From contig JBAJFE010000012.1 in NCBI GenBank assembly GCA_037903355.1, positions 372,001 to 436,000 of the forward strand: a DNA stretch of 64,000 nt, given 5' to 3'. The stretch is from Trichuris trichiura (taxonomy: Eukaryota; Nematoda; Enoplea; Trichinellida; Trichuridae). Within the stretch, counting starts at the first letter, position 1. Each line of letters starts with the position of its first letter. Below, in pieces: positions 11,891 through 24,433 of this stretch. The notes below the pieces were generated by a model. That model did not search any database. It was not told where the DNA came from and saw only the letters and a program-made list of their open reading frames with translations. The position numbers and the translations under genes were made by a program.

Positions 11891-12521
11891 ATGTCACTCA
11901 AAGTGGTCGCAGCTGTAATTTTATTGCTATCTCTTTTTGCGGACGCAAAAGCTCCCCTCGCCATGGCAAGATATGGAAGAGCCGCTTTGCCAAGATATGG
12001 CAAACGTATGGAAATTCCTAGTAAGTTACCGCTACTACGCCTTTTCCTTTCAACTTATCATAAATCATTTCACCATAATATCTTGTATAAAACTTGTCTA
12101 TCACAATTCCTTCTGAGCTCGAAAGTCGACAAAACGTCGGCCATGTAAACCTCAGACTTAAGCATATTGAAACTTCGGTTGTCTTACTGAGCAACAAAGT
12201 AGGCTACCAACCTATTGCTATTTAGCAAACTGTTGTGAGAATGGAAGCTGTTTTTCCTTAGAAGGTTAATCTTGCTTCCAGGCTAAAACTTTTTACTATA
12301 TCAGCGAACACTTTTACTGAAAAAGTAATACGAAAAAGAATTGGCCGACCAAAGCAAGCATACCATACTTGGTCTATATAAAACAAGGCAAAAAATAAAA
12401 CCGCTATGCTGTTGTTTTAGGCGGAGCAGACTTTTCGCGAGACGACATTTTGGAATTCAGAAGCAACATCTGCGTTTACACTGGATACGAAGATCTGTAC
12501 CGCTGTTCTCCTGTCACCTAA
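11891..12521 (+). CDS. lury-1: luqin/RYamide neuropeptide precursor (LURY-1 type)
   Basis: Two exons, 11891-12020 and 12421-12521, join in phase across a GT-AG intron to give a 75-76 residue precursor. Residues 1-20 form a signal peptide (hydrophobic VVAAVILLLSLFADA). Two adjacent amidated peptides follow: APLAMARY-Gly-Arg and AALPRY-Gly-Lys-Arg. The second is nearly the C. elegans LURY-1 peptide AVLPRY-NH2, and the first sits where PALLSRY-NH2 does. Exon 2 holds the other luqin-precursor hallmark, two cysteines ten residues apart (C-VYTGYEDLYR-C) near the C-terminus. The mature peptides should be secreted from neurons and act on an NPR-22/luqin-type receptor controlling feeding and egg laying, as known in C. 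elegans. The first ATG gives the signal peptide directly. The single-Arg cleavage after the first peptide is slightly unusual. Confidence 0.88.
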
Positions 12522-12646
12522 TGCAGCCTACCATACGCTACTGGCAAAATGCATCCATCTAGCATGACCTACCTTGCTTTTAATTTACGCATAATTAACT
12601 GCACCACGCTTATATAAATATGCATACGTATATGAAGAGATGTTAA

Positions 12647-12652
12647 AATAAA
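12647..12652 (+). promoter_or_regulatory. candidate polyadenylation signal of luqin gene
   Basis: AATAAA lies 126 bp after the stop codon at 12521, on the same strand. Confidence 0.45.
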
Positions 12653-12960
12653 TGCTGCTTCCAACTTGGTTGTCCATTCGATTTTTCAACTACGTGCTGC
12701 TATTCTAAGCTGCAGTTAACTCCTGTTCATACCTTCTTTGATTTTCGACGTCCTACTTCAAGCTCGTTGTACAATACTGGTTACTTCATCACGGATGGGT
12801 GGAGTTGCCGCTCCGCCAGCTCAGGCAACGATATAGAATTCCAAAGAGAGGATGACAGACAGCAAAAGGGTTCATATACCTGACAGCAGTTGATGCTGCA
12901 GCCGCAGGATTGAAACTCGTCTCCTTGAAGACCTATTGTCATACGGCAAGTTTGCCAGAA

Positions 12961-13040
12961 ATCCTGCTCTGTCCTTATCTTAGCCTAAGCCTAAACACCA
13001 GGCTTATATCGGCATAGGCAGAACGGGATGGCCGGTGCGC
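12961..13040. repeat. dispersed repeat with GCCTAA units
   Basis: AGCCTAAGCCTAA at 12982-12994 is followed by GAACGGGATGGCCGG. Similar arrangements occur at 16590-16690 (reverse orientation) and about 44510-44575. Confidence 0.5.
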
Positions 13041-16000
13041 TTGCCTGAAAGAGACTGGCACTTTTCATATGCTGAGAACGCTTTAGTCTATGGAACAGTT
13101 CGACGAGTAAAAATTTGCATGTCTTTGCAGGAGCAAAAATCAGAATGTTTTTCCCTTTTCTTCAATGAGCATGACGACAAAGAAATCTGTGTTTTATAGG
13201 GTTCTTTCAAAATTTCAAAAAGGAAAAACTTTTCTAAGAATTTGCGCATATATTCTTATCAGCTCGCGACTCCCTTTACCGGCAGATTAGGCTCGCAAAG
13301 AAAACGCGCAATTTCTTTATTACAGTACAGTGAAGGTGCATTGCAGATGAATGATATTGCTAAAGAAACGTAACGGGAAAGTATGCCCGAAAATCTTTAA
13401 TCATGAAAACCTTGTGGCAAGCGGGAAGGTATGCTTCAAACCATTCTTCGAGATAAGAAGTTAAGGAAAATGCTCTTAAAACTTGGCATAATTCAGAGCA
13501 TGTTGATGATAGCGCTCGAGAGAAACAGACAGGTATTAATATCTGTTGTTTAATTGGCTCTTAAGACTAAGCTTTCTCAGATTCAACTTAAGCGATTCAC
13601 AAGGTCAAAAGCTGATTAGCTGATCTTAATAACAAAAACATTTTTCATCAGTTCTGCGGCAACAGCATACTGACATATGGTCAGAGCATTCATTAACTAT
13701 AATGAGTATTGCGCTTCGAATGATGAGACGTTTTCCCCTACGTGAACTACTGATAGGATGTGATATCAACAAAGAAATTCAATGGATCACAGCAAGGACA
13801 TGCAACCTTTGCATCTAGTGATTAAACCCAATCGAGCCAGCGAGCATTCAATACGCCATTATATAAGAACGCACGTATTCGCGGCCCACTTCCAATAGTC
13901 TTTTAAGGATATTCAACTGCAAACTACAGCTTAACTTCGTTTAATTAAGCCATCAGCTGCGTGAAGGAAATTTTGACAAACACTTAATTGGCTCTGCTTG
14001 TGGTGGCGCTGAAACACTTTGACAAGAAAAGCTCATAATAACGTCTTCATCACGTCCGATTTTAGCGTTTTTAATGTAAAACATCAGCACGTATACATGG
14101 ATTAATCAATACTAAAATACCTGTTCATGAGAATTCAGCACAAATAAATTGCCCCATTCTAAATTGTTGCATAATTAATTTCACGCTCGAACCAAAAGCG
14201 GACTATTTAATTATTCCCAATTAAAAGAATTTTGAGAACTTTGCGCATATGCTATTTCTCTCTGATTTTCGATCGTACGGCCGCAACTTACGGCTTAAAG
14301 CTAGACAAAGCTGCATGAAAAAGCAACAGTTAGAAAATAGCTTAATATGAAAAACAGTTTTCTCTTTCAGCTGCTGAATTCCAATTCCTTTTTTGACGAC
14401 CTGTCATAAACACTTTGAAGAAGCTGTTTCTAACACGACGAGCAAAATGTTCCCTAAGCTGAGCTGAAGCAAAATTACCACAAAGACATTTTCAGTGTGA
14501 TTTTTGTAGTCTGCCGTAACCCTTTGATCAAAGTGGTGTTTCTTTGCGCTAACAGGAAACAAATATTTTAAACTGTTTGTGGAATTTGATCAGTTTAGTC
14601 TCAATGCGCTCTACTTCATCGACAGGAGCGATTATAAAAACTATACGGACTTCCTAAAACGTACATGTCAAAAATAATGCCCATACCAGTGGTAAGGCGC
14701 ATAAATAGTTCGACATATAAATTGTCATGCTGGCAATTTAAAGACATCTTGAAAGCGTCGAAATGGATACGTTAAAAAGGGTAAACAATTTTGTAACGAG
14801 AACGGGATGTTAAACTTAACTAAAAGACGTTTATAATTACGACTGAAGAACTTCTTCATAAGTAAACTTATTTCAGCTGCATTCAACGTCCTACAAAATC
14901 ATTCTGCCATAGATGACCTTCTGACACACCGGACGAAGCCAACCTGTTCCAAGTAATTAAGCCTATTTCATGTTGTATGAAAGAAGAGTGAAGCTATATT
15001 AGGTTTCAGACGCATTTCTATTTGCTGGGAAAGGCGGCATTAATGGGCAGTCGTTTTAAGTCGTTCCAGACCATCTCGAAGGGAAAACATTCATTATTGC
15101 AAACATTCCTGCAGATGTGACGATTTTTTCACAGTCAAAAGCCTTGGGAGAAAACGTGCGCCTAAGCGTCTCTTCCCGAATAACCTTATAGTACCAACAA
15201 TTGACAAAGAAGCTAACTGGTCGTCACAGGATATAGCAAACTGCCTACAAGTGCCAATGAAAAATCAACTAACCTGAATATTCGTACGCATGTGAACTTT
15301 TGCATTTCTTTAAGCTGCACTGTTAAAAACAAGTACTTTAAACGGGAATGTTGATAACACAGTGACCATTTCCGATCTAAAATTCTCCTGCTCAGAATGA
15401 AGCCATGAAAAGCGCAATTGAGGAAAGAGTAGACAAGGTTCACTGCTTAGAAAACTACTAAATTTGCGGGTTTACCATTGCATGCGCCAAGAGATACTTT
15501 GGTTCTAGTTTTGCTGGGATTATAGCCGTCTGATCTTTTGTGAGGGCAAATCTTACGTATTGTCCCTTATATAATGAGTCTCAGCCGCTGCCTAAACCTT
15601 AAGTAAGTTTCCAGCAGAGCAAGTTCGAGGCTTAGAGGCGAAAATTTCCTTACGCCTAAACTCAGGATAGCTGAGAAGAACCTGACAATCATTTTAGCTG
15701 AACAGTTTCTTAACTGTTCCATTTCTGCGCCCTTGAGTTACAGTTGAATAGGAAGAAAACGTTTCAGGGTCGCTCAACGGCCTCTGTCCCTACTCCGTAA
15801 AGAGCAAGAAGTACACTGTTGCTCTTATTGAAGCCAACTTTTAACGCAGGCTCAAAATAACTTACTTCGAGTTGACTTTATGTGGCGTAGGAACGTGCCG
15901 TTATTCCAACTGACAAAAGCGTCCACAATCTTCTTCTTAGCCACTAAAGCAAATAAAAGTTGGCACCATTACGTGAACGGTCGACCGCGTCGTCTATTAA

Positions 16001-16589
16001 CTTGATTCCCAGGTATAACGCATAGTGAATAAATTTAACATGCTTATGCACTCATTCCAACAGCGCAAAACCGCTGACTGATAGGCACGAAAACGGTAAG
16101 CTGCAATCGCTGAGATAAGCAATGAGAGCAGCCCAAGCAGACGTGGTGAACTATAGATAGCAGTGCTTAACAACGCTACGCAGAATATTTCATGGATCGG
16201 AAACACGTAGAGTTTTCAAACATGAGCAGGACCAGCGACAAGAAGGATAAACTTTCAGGAACTTCCGCTGTCAAAACACTACGTCTGCCTGAATAGACGA
16301 ACGATGCACAGTATTTTTTAAGCACTAAAAAAATTTTAGCTACGCAAGTTTTTTAACACTTATTATATGTTCCTGCAGACTTAACATTATACAGTATGCT
16401 GTCAGCTTAACTTTTACGCACACTGAAAACCAAGGAATTCGCGTAAATTGCTTGGCTGTTTTATTCGTTTGTGCAGATCTGAAACCGGAAGTCCAGTAAA
16501 TGCAAATAAAAAATGATAAGCAGGTAACCACTGGACGCTTGACTACAGTGATTTTACCGTAGGCAGTATGCCCTTCTTCTGCCCTCATT

Positions 16590-16690
16590 GGCCAGTAAGC
16601 CTGCTATCCTGTTCTACTCTTATCTTAGGCGAAAACAAAACGTAAGCCTTATGTTTAGGCTTAGGCTTAGGTAGGAATGGAACAAGTTGG
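16590..16690. repeat. dispersed repeat with TTAGGC units
   Basis: TTTAGGCTTAGGCTTAGG at 16654-16671 and CTTATCTTAGGCG at about 16619 flank a centre shared with the 12.96-kb and 44.5-kb copies. Nematode telomeres use TTAGGC, but the shared flanks show this is an interspersed repeat. Confidence 0.5.
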
Positions 16691-18654
16691 TCAGCAAAAT
16701 TACGTATGACGGACGTGAATGACCAACAAAAACCTGTCATCCATTCTTTCCAGGAAACAAACTTCATTTTCTGATATAACTTCTGAAAAGAGATGCTTCT
16801 TCATTTAAATTTTAAAAAAATTCTATGTTGTAAAAGAGCTGCCCAGGAGCACGCTATCCTCATCTTTTTAAAAGGGCAAAGCTTCGTAAGCGGTCCTGCC
16901 AAGCTCCAGAGAAAAATTATGCTCATTCACGGGTCGTATAGTCGTCCAAATACATGGTTTTTTTGAACAGCGGATGGATACAGCGCTTTTCTGCAGAATA
17001 AAAGACAAGCCTGATTACACATCCCTCTTACAGTGTTTCGTGGAAACAGGCGCAACGGCGCTTATGGAATGGTAAAAATAATATTCAAAATAGAAAGCCA
17101 AAAATTTTCGATTTACAAAGCAGCTCAGTTTTATCTAAAAGTGAGCCAAAATAAATGATGCGCAAGTTGCGATAACATGCGCATAGTTTAAACGAAATAT
17201 CCGAACAGCGCAGTCGTCTTGCACTTTTTTTGGGAACACTGTTGAAACTAAGACGGGTGGACAAGTGGCGTGAAGTCTCTTAACGGTGCGGCGAGATTTG
17301 CTTGAGCGAACGTAGTGCCGCGTTTTGCAGCATAACAAGTGCGTTTATACATGCTTCGCTATTAACGAAAACGCTTTATCATTAATTATCTTGGAATTTT
17401 TTTTCGTTTTGTTTGTTCGCTTGCATGGCTACATTTTAATTGTGTAGTCATTGTACTTGCATATCTAATAACTGTAGATACTGCCCGTCGCATTTTCCGC
17501 TTAGTGTTATTTTGTGATGAACAAACGATTCAACTACAAAAGCTTTTTTCAAAAATGAACAAATAAATTGTTAAAGGGTTCAAAATTTAAAGTTGGATGT
17601 ATTTCGCTTAATTTTGAAACGGTGTCATTTTACTATGCTGGAGAAATGCAAGGCACTGTCGAAGCTCCCTAACTCTATTTTAAAGCTCTTGTTCCGTAGC
17701 AAGTTGCTTTAAACGTCTGAGGTGCTGAAGCGAATTGCTCAATGGGGAATAGATAACTTGGCGGCGTTCACAATTCATTTTGGTCTAATTGAAGCATTAA
17801 TTTTTCAATATCGTGTGATGTGTGAACAAGTTTAATATTTAGGCAAATTTCGTCAAGCAAGATTTTGTCCGTCATACCGAGTGCCATTAACATCAGCTGG
17901 CGTAATATGCAACCATAAGTGACGTTCAAACCGGTATTAATTAAAGTATATGCAGGTAAGCCTTTGCTTGCGTTTGGACAGTACCGTGAACGTTGTCATC
18001 CATTCTCAGTTAGAATTGCGCGTGATGATGAGCTTGTTGGGTGAAGTAATGTTTTGTTGTCCAGGCACTAGTTGAAACTTGCTGTTGAAGCAAACTTCTA
18101 AACAAGGTCCTTCTGCTATTGTTACTTCGATTTTAACCTTCAGTCGGCCGATAGCTTTCTATTTTATTACCATCTGAAATTAATGATCCTTTTATTTTGT
18201 TTATTTTTTGATTACGCCGATTAAGCAGGCACAGTCATATTTTTTCCTTGATGCTCTAACTGTCATGATCAATTACCTCTCGCTAGTACTTCCGTACCTT
18301 AAGACTGATGATTCAACTGCATGTCGTTGAGCAGCAGTCGAACTAATCAGTGAAACAAGTGAATAGCATTTTAACCATTTGCTTTTAAGTTTTTCGTCTT
18401 CTTGTTAATTCTTTACGATATTTTACGAGAAGAAGGAATGCTTCTCAGTTGAGTAAATCGTGTTTGGAGGAATCATTTAATGCCAGAGTACAATTTGCTA
18501 GCTGACTGGTCGATGGCGCTTCGGTTGGAAGTAGAAATTTGACGATCCGCTTTAAAACAAAGTTGTTTTAGTTGTTCTGCCTGAGCAGACAACTGCCATC
18601 GCGCTCCATCCGAGTTGTCCATTAAACTTTCGCTTGTTCATTAAGCTTTTACTA

Positions 18655-21600
18655 ATGGATGCCGGTCGAGTTGCTATGGCCTTAAAGGCCACAATGGATC
18701 CCCGGGAACGAGCTGCTGCGGAAGAGTATTTGACCAGCGTAAGCTAAAAGTGGTTAAGCTTGTCTACCCTGCTAATTCTTGCTGATAAATTTTCAGGTTC
18801 GTAAAATAATCGGCTTTACTCCGGTATTGCTTAAAATCGTGTTGTCCGAAGATGTCGAACCACCCGTTAGGCACGCCGCCGTCATATATGTGAAAAACAT
18901 GATAAACTCGTACTGGGAGGAAGTTCCGGAGGAAGAAACCCGTGGCGAAAACCGCGCAACAGTATTTACCATTCACGAGCAGGATCGATTTGTGATCAGG
19001 GAGGGAATAATTGACGCCATTATCCAGAGCCCCGAAGTGATCAGGTAACTTGACGTTACGTGTTTCCGTTACAATCCTGAAACGTTTCACGTTGGTTCAT
19101 TACCAAAATTTGATTAAGTACTTTGTTTACTATTTCCTTGTGCTCCTGATGACGTCTGAAGCTCTGTGTGTGTTAAACTTCAGTTTTTCGTAGTAGCCCC
19201 TTGTAGAATTAAGCACCTACGCTTAGAAAACGCGATAGTCTATCAATTGACGTAATACGCGCCACTCACAGAAAACATCCGTAGTCGGAATATAAAATGG
19301 TATCGTTACTTTATGTCGGAGGAAAAATGTGTACTGTTGCGAATGATCCACAAGTACTGTTTGTTTTCGCTTAATTTCACCCATTCTTTTTGGAACGGGC
19401 TTTTACCAGTTATTTATAATCGACCTCAACAGTGAAACAGCGAATCTTTAAAGGGAAACGCAGAATTGCGCAGTAATTATTTTAAAAAATGAAAAAGTTT
19501 TTTATTTGAAAAATGAGTTTTTGTAAATCACTTGTTCTGTCGTCACCGTTTTATGCTTCAGATTGCTTTCGTTCGCCACTGTGCGTCTATCCGTTGGCTT
19601 GATATCTGTTTTTTAGTCTTTATACATTGTTTATCTGCTGTAGGACGGGTAGCATTTACGTCAACATGAGCGCAGCTAATACTATTTACCCGTTAAAAAA
19701 TAGCGTAGGCGTAAACGCCTGTAAGAGAAGATAAGCTCATTTGCAGGTGACTTGAAAAGCCTTGTATTCTATGCGCATATTTTTAAGTCATTCTTTTGTT
19801 GCTTCAGCTTGCATGCCAGATTTACTATGTGACATTTTTCAAAATGTTTATTATGTATAACCTCCAACGCTGAATGTCGTGCACCTTATGTAATCTTCTT
19901 CGTCGCGTAAGGGATAAGAAGGTACGCTAACGTCTAAGTGAGCATGTGTGCAGGTATTACAAATCACGAATGCGCTATGTCTACGCATGGTTTTTGGCTG
20001 CTTGCATTGCTTGGATTGTTTAAAGACAATTTTTTAAAAAACCTCCTAGGTTTCGTAATTTAACCAAATGAGTTAGCGTTAAATTTGTGCTTTTTTATTT
20101 AGAACTCAGTTGGCGGAATGTGTGCGTACAATTTTGCGGTTAGACTTTCCCGGTCGCTGGCCTCACGTGTTTTCCAAAATTGTCGAATGCATCAGCGTTT
20201 CCGACGGAAAGCAGTGGTTCGGTGCCTTGTTGGTTCTGCAGCAGTTAGTAAAAAATTACGAGTAAGAAGCGGCGGTTGATATTTTCAAGTTGCGCAAAAC
20301 TTTTATCGCCATTTCTAAGGTACAAAAAGGTTAAGGAAAAAACCGACCTGGTTGTTCACATGAAGAATGTGTTACCGTTGCTTTACCAACGAATGTGTCA
20401 ACTTATGCCGAACAATAGCCAAGAATCAGTTTACTTACAAAAAATTATCATTAAGACATTCTACACACTTGTTCAGGTTTGGTTTTCCCTTCTTTGGTTG
20501 TTCTTATCCGGCATAGCAATTCTTGTAGTTCAATCTTCATCCTGATCTGATGACTCCGGAACATTTTGTCGAATGGATGGAACTTGCTCGTCAAGTGGTC
20601 GAGCAGCCATTGCCGGAGGTACGTAACCAATTTTTTTTATATATTAGCTTCTGGGTTGAACCTTCGTTTCTTGAGGAAACCCTGTGCGTCGATCCGGACG
20701 ATCGTCCCCAGTTGGTTTGGTGGAAAATCAAGAAGTGGGCAGGTCGTTTGATGGGGCGGATGTTGGAACGGTTTGAGCTTCGGGATACTCGCGTTGCGTC
20801 ACACTAAAGTTATCTACTCTCAGGTTCAACTACCCGAAAAATACTACTCCAGAGTACAAGCCATTCGCTGAACTGTATAGTAAGAATTGTGCCGTACCGG
20901 CAGTGCGCACAATGTTGAAAATTGTGATGAGCAACACGGAGGATAACTACGTCACTCCACGCTTACTCTACAGGGCCTTAACTCTTCTTCAGAAAGCGTA
21001 ATGCTACGTTTTTGCTACAAGGCAGGGACGTAATATATTTTTTTTGCTGTTTCAGTGTTGGTCACGCGAATACCTGGCAGGTTTTTAAAGATCAGATCAT
21101 GGTGACTATTAAATTGATTGAACATTTTAATTATTCACATATGCTTTAATCTTTTAGGACGTTATAACGCAGGGTATTTTCCCTCTTCTTTGTCATAGCA
21201 AAGAAGACGAGGAGCTCTGGGAAAACGATCCTCAGGAATACGTTCGTTTCAAATACGGTAATGTGTTGAACCTTTATTTAGCCGCCGCTGTCAAGTCTGC
21301 GTTGCTGCTCAGATATCTTGGAAGATTTGGTTCATCCAGTTTCCGGGGCAGCCTCTTTTCTGGGCGCGTGTATTCGCCATCGTAAATTGTTGCCCAAAAT
21401 TGTTTCCGTCATCGAGCACGTACTGAACGAAAGAAGTGCCGAGCCCCAACATATTGACGGCGCGTTGCACATGTTTGGTCAAGTGAACGCATTTTTGATC
21501 AAGGTTGATTGGTGGAACAGTATGCAAGCTGTTAGTAAAGTTTTTAAAATTGTAATTTTAGAAAAAGGCCTACAAAACCTTTCTGGAAACGGTAATCACT

Positions 21601-24433
21601 TCGCAAGTGGTGCCAAGGGCGTCGGACAAAGTTCGTTTTCTTCGCGCAAGGGTATTTCTTACTCTTTTTTCCCTCTTTATCTCGATGTTCTTGGTCTCGT
21701 CACGGAACTAATGATTTTCAGGCTTGCTGGTGTATTCAACAGTATTCGAGATTTCGCTTTGCCCATATGTCTACATTAAGCAACGTTACCGCCGTTGTTG
21801 TGAACTGCTTGCTGCACGACACAGAAATACCCGTGAAGGTCGAAGCCGCCATGGCATTACAAATGATCCTTTACGATCAGGAAAAAGGCTGGTTACAGGT
21901 TGGCACCTTGTTCGCGGTTAATCTTTTTTTTTGTTGCAGTTCATCCTAGCGTTCTGCCGTATCTAAAACCGATTATACTACGTGAGCATATTGGGTTCAA
22001 AAAAGCCTCTGCGTTTACTCTACGTTTTGTAGAAATTTTGGAAATGCTAAAGGAGACCGAAAATGACGAGTTGAATTCTGTGATGTCTTGTATCATTAGC
22101 ACGTTCGAAGAACACGTTGGTCCCATAGCCGTTGATATTGCTAAGCAACTTGTACGAGAAACCTTTGGTCGTCTTTGGCTTTGAAACGGTTTGCCTACCG
22201 TTATTGTTTTTTAGGCTTCAATTTTTGCCGATCTGACCAGCGGTGACGAAGTTAAGGAAGACAAGTCTGTCACCGCTTTAGGTGTCCTTGGGACCCTAGA
22301 ATCTTTGTTAGACGCTGCTGAAGAAAAGGAAGAGGTACGTGAAGTTTGTTTTAAAAATTATTTAGCTGCCTTGTTCGATTGTCTTTATTGCTTAACTTAA
22401 TGACGTCCGCTTTGTAGAATTCATTCATGTGTTCAAGGCTGAATGAGCGTCTAGTACAACCGTTTACTCGCAGCTCGTTTAATGAATTAGGCTACTGTTT
22501 TTTACCACGTAAAAAACGTTTTAAATGGCGAACAGTAAACAACGATTAAATTGTTTTCATTAACACTGGCTATTTGAATTCTGGTTCATCTTCACTGTTT
22601 AGGTTATTAATGACCTCGAACCTATAGTGTTGGTGGTGGTACAAAGCATAATGCAGCGAAATATAAGTGGTAAGTGAACCCTTACTTTTGACATGTTGAA
22701 CGTTTGCTATTTTTTATATTAAGCTTGCTAATGTGTTAGTCAATTTTTCCATTTTTAAAAATAAACGCGAAGCAATGGCTTTTCTTCGTTTTCTAGATTT
22801 CTATGAGCAAGCTTACTCGTTGATCTGCTCTCTAAATTTTTTGCGCATTACGCCGGCGTTGTGGGACTTCTACTCGTCCATATATGGCGCCTTCAGGCAG
22901 TGCGGCGGAGTTGAAAACTTTAGCGGTACGAAAAAGTTTTTTGCCCATATTTTCCACTGACGCTCGACTTCCTTGAAGACATTATGCCGATGCTGTACAA
23001 CTACGTGACCGTAGGCCAGAACAAGTTTCTTGAAGATCCCAACCGTCTGCTGATGCTTTTGGAAATGTGCTCAGAGGCGAGTTTCAAAATTTTTAAATAC
23101 AACATTTTAAAAAAGACTTTTCATACCGGCAGGTGTTCAACAAGCAGTTAGAAGAAGACTCGGAAAGCTACGCAGCCAAATTGCTGGAGGTTGTTCTACT
23201 TCAATTTCGCGGTCAAATAGACACTTGCATAAAGCCTATAGTTGAGCTAGTTGTCACCAGATTAGGAAAGGAGATTTTTGCGGTCGAATTTCGCGTTCTT
23301 TGCTTGTCCGTTATCATCGCTGCGCTAGTTTACAATCCCGAACTGGCAATCGAGGTGCTGCTTTCCCTTCGCGTGGCCGAAGGATCCGAATCGCTTTTAG
23401 ACCATTTCATCAAGCATTGGGTCAGTGAGGTGGCTACATTTAATGGGTAACCTTAACTTCGTCTACGTTCAATTCTTGAGCGACTTCAAATGCTCATGTT
23501 AAGAATCCACAATAGGAAGATGTGCCTGTTCGGACTTTGTGCCATAGCACAGCTTAGGGACCGTCCACCGGTTATTAATGAAGTAGCTCGCTCCATTATA
23601 CCTTCTTGTATTGTTCTGTTCGAGGGGTTGCAGCGAGCTTACGAAGGTAATAATCCAACTGATGATGTGAACCTTTTTTTACTGATTTAATTTATTTTTA
23701 TAGCAAAAGCAGAGGAGGAAAGCGAAAGTACGGACAACGAGGAAGAAGACGATGATTTGACGAAAAGTGACTCGGATGGTAAGTCCTTACTGCGTATACT
23801 TTTTTCCGTTGATAAGATAACGTTGTAGAAAATACATCAGGCGGCGTGGCTGTTGCAGAAGATGGACTGCAGCATGAAGCTGCAAATGATAAACTTGATA
23901 CTGACGTTAGCTGTTGGTTCAGGAAGTTGGCGGGATTTCGTAACTTTTCACTTTAGGGCATTGAAAACGATGACGATAGTGACTACACCTTCAGCGACGA
24001 AATAGGCAGTGAAGACTTTGAAATATACGAAACTGTCATCGATAAAGAAGGATGTGGTTTTGACGAATACGTTACGTTTAAGGACATGCTGACCAGTGAG
24101 CGCTATGCAACGCAAAAATGCATGTATTAATTTTAAACGTGCTTTATTTCAGCTCTTCAGCAGCGTGATCCTCACTGGTATCTTGCTCTTGTTTCCGGAT
24201 TAGATGATGCTCAAAACAAGTCGTTGGAAAAAGTGTTCCTGCTTGCTGAACAAAAACGCGCTGCCTTGGGTTTGTATACTTTTGCATTGTTATTGTTGTT
24301 GTTGTTGTCTTCCAGTGGTCATATTTTTATCAAAGCTTTTATTCTAGCGAATCAGCAGATGAATGCCCAAGTTAATCCGGACCGCTTGCAAGAAAGCTGT
24401 GGTGGCTTCAATTTTGGTTCTGGTTCCGCATGA
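18655..24433 (+). CDS. IPO7: importin-7/8-type nuclear import receptor
   Basis: About 25 exons splice to roughly 1,040 residues, the length of human IPO7. Exons include 18655-18738, 18797-19044, 20103-20261, 20320-20476, 20529-20618, 20676-20770, 20824-20997, 21056-21101, 21158-21257, 21313-21503, 21562-21651, 23133-23446 and the last at about 24350-24433. The protein starts MDAGRVAMALKATMDP and continues with importin-beta N-terminal and HEAT-repeat sequence that aligns with IPO7 throughout (FPGRWPHV, DDRPQLVWWK, DEELWENDPQEYVR, IPVKVEAAMAL, RKMCLFGLCA). An acidic stretch of Glu/Asp (about 23705-24050) and a C-terminal FNFGSGSA follow, as in the family. The protein carries ribosomal proteins, histone H1 and SMAD/ERK cargo into the nucleus in a Ran-dependent way. 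Intron 2 is about 1.06 kb; the others are mostly 50-60 bp. The intron at 23077-23132 has a GC donor. Confidence 0.97.
19045..20102 (+). other. large intron of the importin gene
   Basis: About 1,058 bp between exons 2 and 3, much longer than the gene's other introns. AT-rich; no nested gene or transposon seen. Confidence 0.85.

Larger units (their letters stand above)
12660..18650. other. 6-kb gene desert
   Basis: No frame exceeds about 80 codons with protein-like features, and no splice-linked exon set was found on either strand. It contains two copies of a short dispersed repeat with TTAGGC-like units (12961-13040 and 16590-16690). Confidence 0.55.

Noticed and set aside
16654..16671. Interstitial telomere
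   Set aside because: Only about three hexamers, and the flanks are shared with two other loci, so it is part of a dispersed repeat rather than a telomere fusion.
21860..22215. Apparent frame problems at two importin exon borders
   Set aside because: Both resolve with ordinary GT-AG introns when the alignment to IPO7 is followed (an extra intron near 21979-22030, and a donor GTACGAG near 22151).
22928..22978. Suspected frameshift in the importin gene
   Set aside because: A GT-AG intron ending at CTTGAAG before ACATTATG restores the frame and the IPO7 alignment (FS-DIMPMLYNYV).
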